From NCBI GenBank assembly GCA_902781565.1, contig CACZJT010000007.1:1-60155 (forward strand): 60,155 bases of DNA, given 5' to 3'. The notes beneath the pieces were generated by a model. It was given only the letters and a program-made list of their open reading frames with translations, made no database searches and was not told the DNA's origin. The translations under genes were made by a program, and so were the position numbers. Positions 58,899-60,155 of this stretch are shown here, one piece after another. Each line of letters starts with the position of its first letter. The stretch's first letter is position 1. Source of the stretch: an uncultured Ruminococcus sp. (GTDB taxonomy: Bacteria > Bacillota > Clostridia > Oscillospirales > Ruminococcaceae).

Positions 58899-59771
58899 AT
58901 GGCAAATGTAAAATATATTGGCGTAAGGTTCAAAAAGGCGGGTAAGATATACTATTTCTCACCCGCGGACAAGCAGGTATCGGCAGGCGATAAGGTCATA
59001 GTCGAGACCGTAAGGGGCGTGGAATGCGGTGATGTGGTACTCTCCGAGCGCGAGATAAACGAGGAATCGCTATCGAGTCCTTTGAAACCTATAATCCGCG
59101 TCGCAGGTGAAAAGGACATGGAGCAGCTGGAGCGCAACAAGAAAAAGGAAGCTGAAGCTTTCGGTATCTGCAAGGAAAAGATCAAAAAGCACGGGCTAAA
59201 AATGGATCTTGTGGAGGTCGAGTGTACCTTCGATAATAACAAGCTTTTGTTTTATTTCACGGCGAAGAACCGTGTCGATTTCCGCGAGCTTGTCAAAGAC
59301 CTTGCGGGCGTGTTCCACACGAGGATAGAGCTTCGGCAAATAGGCGTCCGCGATGAAGCAAAAATGCTGGGCGGAATAGGTATCTGCGGTCAGCCGTTTT
59401 GCTGTTCGCGTTTTCTTGGGGAGTTCCAGCCCGTATCTGTCAAGATGGCTAAGGAGCAGTCGCTCTCATTGAACCCGACCAAGCTCTCGGGGAGCTGCGG
59501 AAGACTGATGTGCTGTCTGAAATACGAGAGCGAAGCGTATATCGAGCTGCTCAAGACCACTCCGAAGGCGGGAGCAATCGTCAAACTGCCTGACGGCGGA
59601 AAGGGTACAGTCACCGATGTGAACCTGCTTACGGGAACGCTCAAGGTCAAGCCCGAGAAAGGCGATAATCTTGTTGTTGTAAAAAAAGATGAGATCGAGC
59701 TTATAAAAGACGGCGTAATGAAGCTCGACAAAAACGAGCTCCGCGCACTCAAAGGGCTCGAAGGAAAATAA
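58899..59771 (+). CDS. ricT: RicT / YaaT PSP1-domain protein
   Basis: A 290-residue PSP1-domain protein. It shows YIGVRFKKAGKIYYF at the N-terminus, a central RELVKDLAGVFHTRIELRQIGVRDEAKMLGGIG stretch, and the cysteines GICGQPFCCSRFLGEF and SGSCGRLMCCLKYE that bind an iron-sulfur cluster in the Bacillus RicAFT complex. That complex works with RNase Y in mRNA processing and affects sporulation and competence. RicA and RicF partners are not in this window. GGAGGG precedes ATG 58899. Confidence 0.95.
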   Translation: MANVKYIGVRFKKAGKIYYFSPADKQVSAGDKVIVETVRGVECGDVVLSEREINEESLSSPLKPIIRVAGEKDMEQLERNKKKEAEAFGICKEKIKKHGLKMDLVEVECTFDNNKLLFYFTAKNRVDFRELVKDLAGVFHTRIELRQIGVRDEAKMLGGIGICGQPFCCSRFLGEFQPVSVKMAKEQSLSLNPTKLSGSCGRLMCCLKYESEAYIELLKTTPKAGAIVKLPDGGKGTVTDVNLLTGTLKVKPEKGDNLVVVKKDEIELIKDGVMKLDKNELRALKGLEGK

Positions 59772-59776
59772 GCTGA

Positions 59777-59813
59777 AAAACGTCCTGCTGTTGAATACGG
59801 CAGGACGTTTTTC
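59777..59813 (+). terminator. Terminator of ricT
   Basis: AAAACGTCCTGC / GCAGGACGTTTT stem followed by TTC. Confidence 0.9.
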
Positions 59814-60155
59814 ATATGTTATCATCGACTTGTAATTGATCGCCGTTTTTTGCATCGGTTATCGTGAGAAAACGGTAAATATCGCACTTCACAGCAATCA
59901 TCACCGCACTACAATATCACGCTTTCTTCGCAATGAAAAATGGGACGATGCTCCGCCCACTGCTACAATGAACCCAGGTTCTGACCCTCATTCCGTGTAA
60001 ATGCATACATAGCCCAAAATCGACAATACTTAAATCACAGCCAAACAAGTTGGCGCTGAGGAGCGACCTGACGCAGGCTGTGGGATATTACGTTCGAGAG
60101 CAGCGGTGTATTTTTTGCCGCTGTTTTCGTTTGCTCTCGGACGGGTATCCCCCCC
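59814..60155. other. Gene-free end of the window with a nested hairpin
   Basis: No gene is supported. CGAGAGCA (60095-60102) pairs with TGCTCTCG (60132-60139) and inside it CAGCGG (60101-60106) with CCGCTG (60118-60123), with T-runs in between: either a terminator-like or a small-RNA-like fold. The final CCCCCC suggests a sequence end or low-quality edge. The rest shows no repeat or RNA I can name. Confidence 0.5.

Noticed and set aside
1..60155. CRISPR array, prophage or integrated element
   Set aside because: No regularly spaced direct repeats, integrase, transposase or phage structural genes were seen; the three tRNAs show no duplicated 3' end that would mark an attachment site.

Overview
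The window looks like a chromosomal segment of an anaerobic, fibre-degrading Gram-positive of the Ruminococcus / Oscillospiraceae type. The evidence is: two secreted proteins ending in type I dockerin repeats, an intracellular GH43 glycosidase, HPr kinase with PTS enzyme I, an NfnAB-like transhydrogenase pair, a class B sortase, Firmicutes-style gene orders (murB-rapZ-whiA and yaaO-yaaQ-holB-ricT), and many sigma-A promoters with a 17-nt spacer. The sequence starts inside a gene. It ends in a C-run after 340 bases without a gene, possibly a contig edge.

Layout. 1-2.3 kb: two tandem M42 aminopeptidases (the first cut by the window edge) and a GNAT. 2.3-7.5 kb: a methionine-gamma-lyase-family PLP enzyme behind a hairpin leader, then hprK-murB-rapZ-whiA without yvcK. 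7.5-9.3 kb: ptsI on the minus strand. 9.5-12 kb: a P-type-ATPase-like protein in which the recognisable catalytic motifs are degraded. 11.8-16.3 kb (minus): an ATC-hydrolase-like protein with an alpha/beta hydrolase, then the NfnAB pair. 16.5-16.9 kb: tRNA-Gly, tRNA-His and tRNA-Arg. 16.9-20.6 kb: GH43, an unrecognised barrel-like protein and a YqeG-VanW fusion. 20.6-24 kb (minus): CmpB-family membrane protein, APH(3')-like kinase and CotH lipoprotein. 24.1-26.3 kb: a 160-nt inverted repeat leading into a transglutaminase-dockerin protein. 26.3-32.1 kb (minus): an MBOAT / DHHW / FkbH / acyl-carrier-protein operon. 32.3-34.5 kb (minus): ECF sigma factor with a PASTA-bearing putative anti-sigma protein. 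34.8-39.5 kb: REC-HD-GYP-Hpt regulator and a 1016-residue Big_2/dockerin protein. 39.7-42.1 kb: cysteine desulfurase and thiI. 42.6-48.7 kb: sortase B, SleB-like hydrolase, SpoIID-like protein, zinc-ribbon protein, maf and dprA. 48.8-52.7 kb: gap, rpsO and pnp. 52.9-59.8 kb: recD2, comF, yaaO, yaaQ (darA), holB and ricT.

How it fits together. hprK and ptsI point to PTS-linked carbon control. GH43 and the dockerin proteins fit plant-fibre use. Sortase, SleB, SpoIID, CotH, VanW and the MBOAT operon all act at the envelope. The most interesting system is the MBOAT-DHHW-FkbH-ACP operon. It has the same parts as a dlt operon (membrane O-acyltransferase, extracytoplasmic SGNH-like partner, carrier protein), but with an FkbH enzyme in place of the D-alanine ligase. 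That predicts a surface glycan esterified with glycerate or a related hydroxy-acid. The second is the apparently dead P-type ATPase. All product names are from motif recognition by eye; no database search was run.
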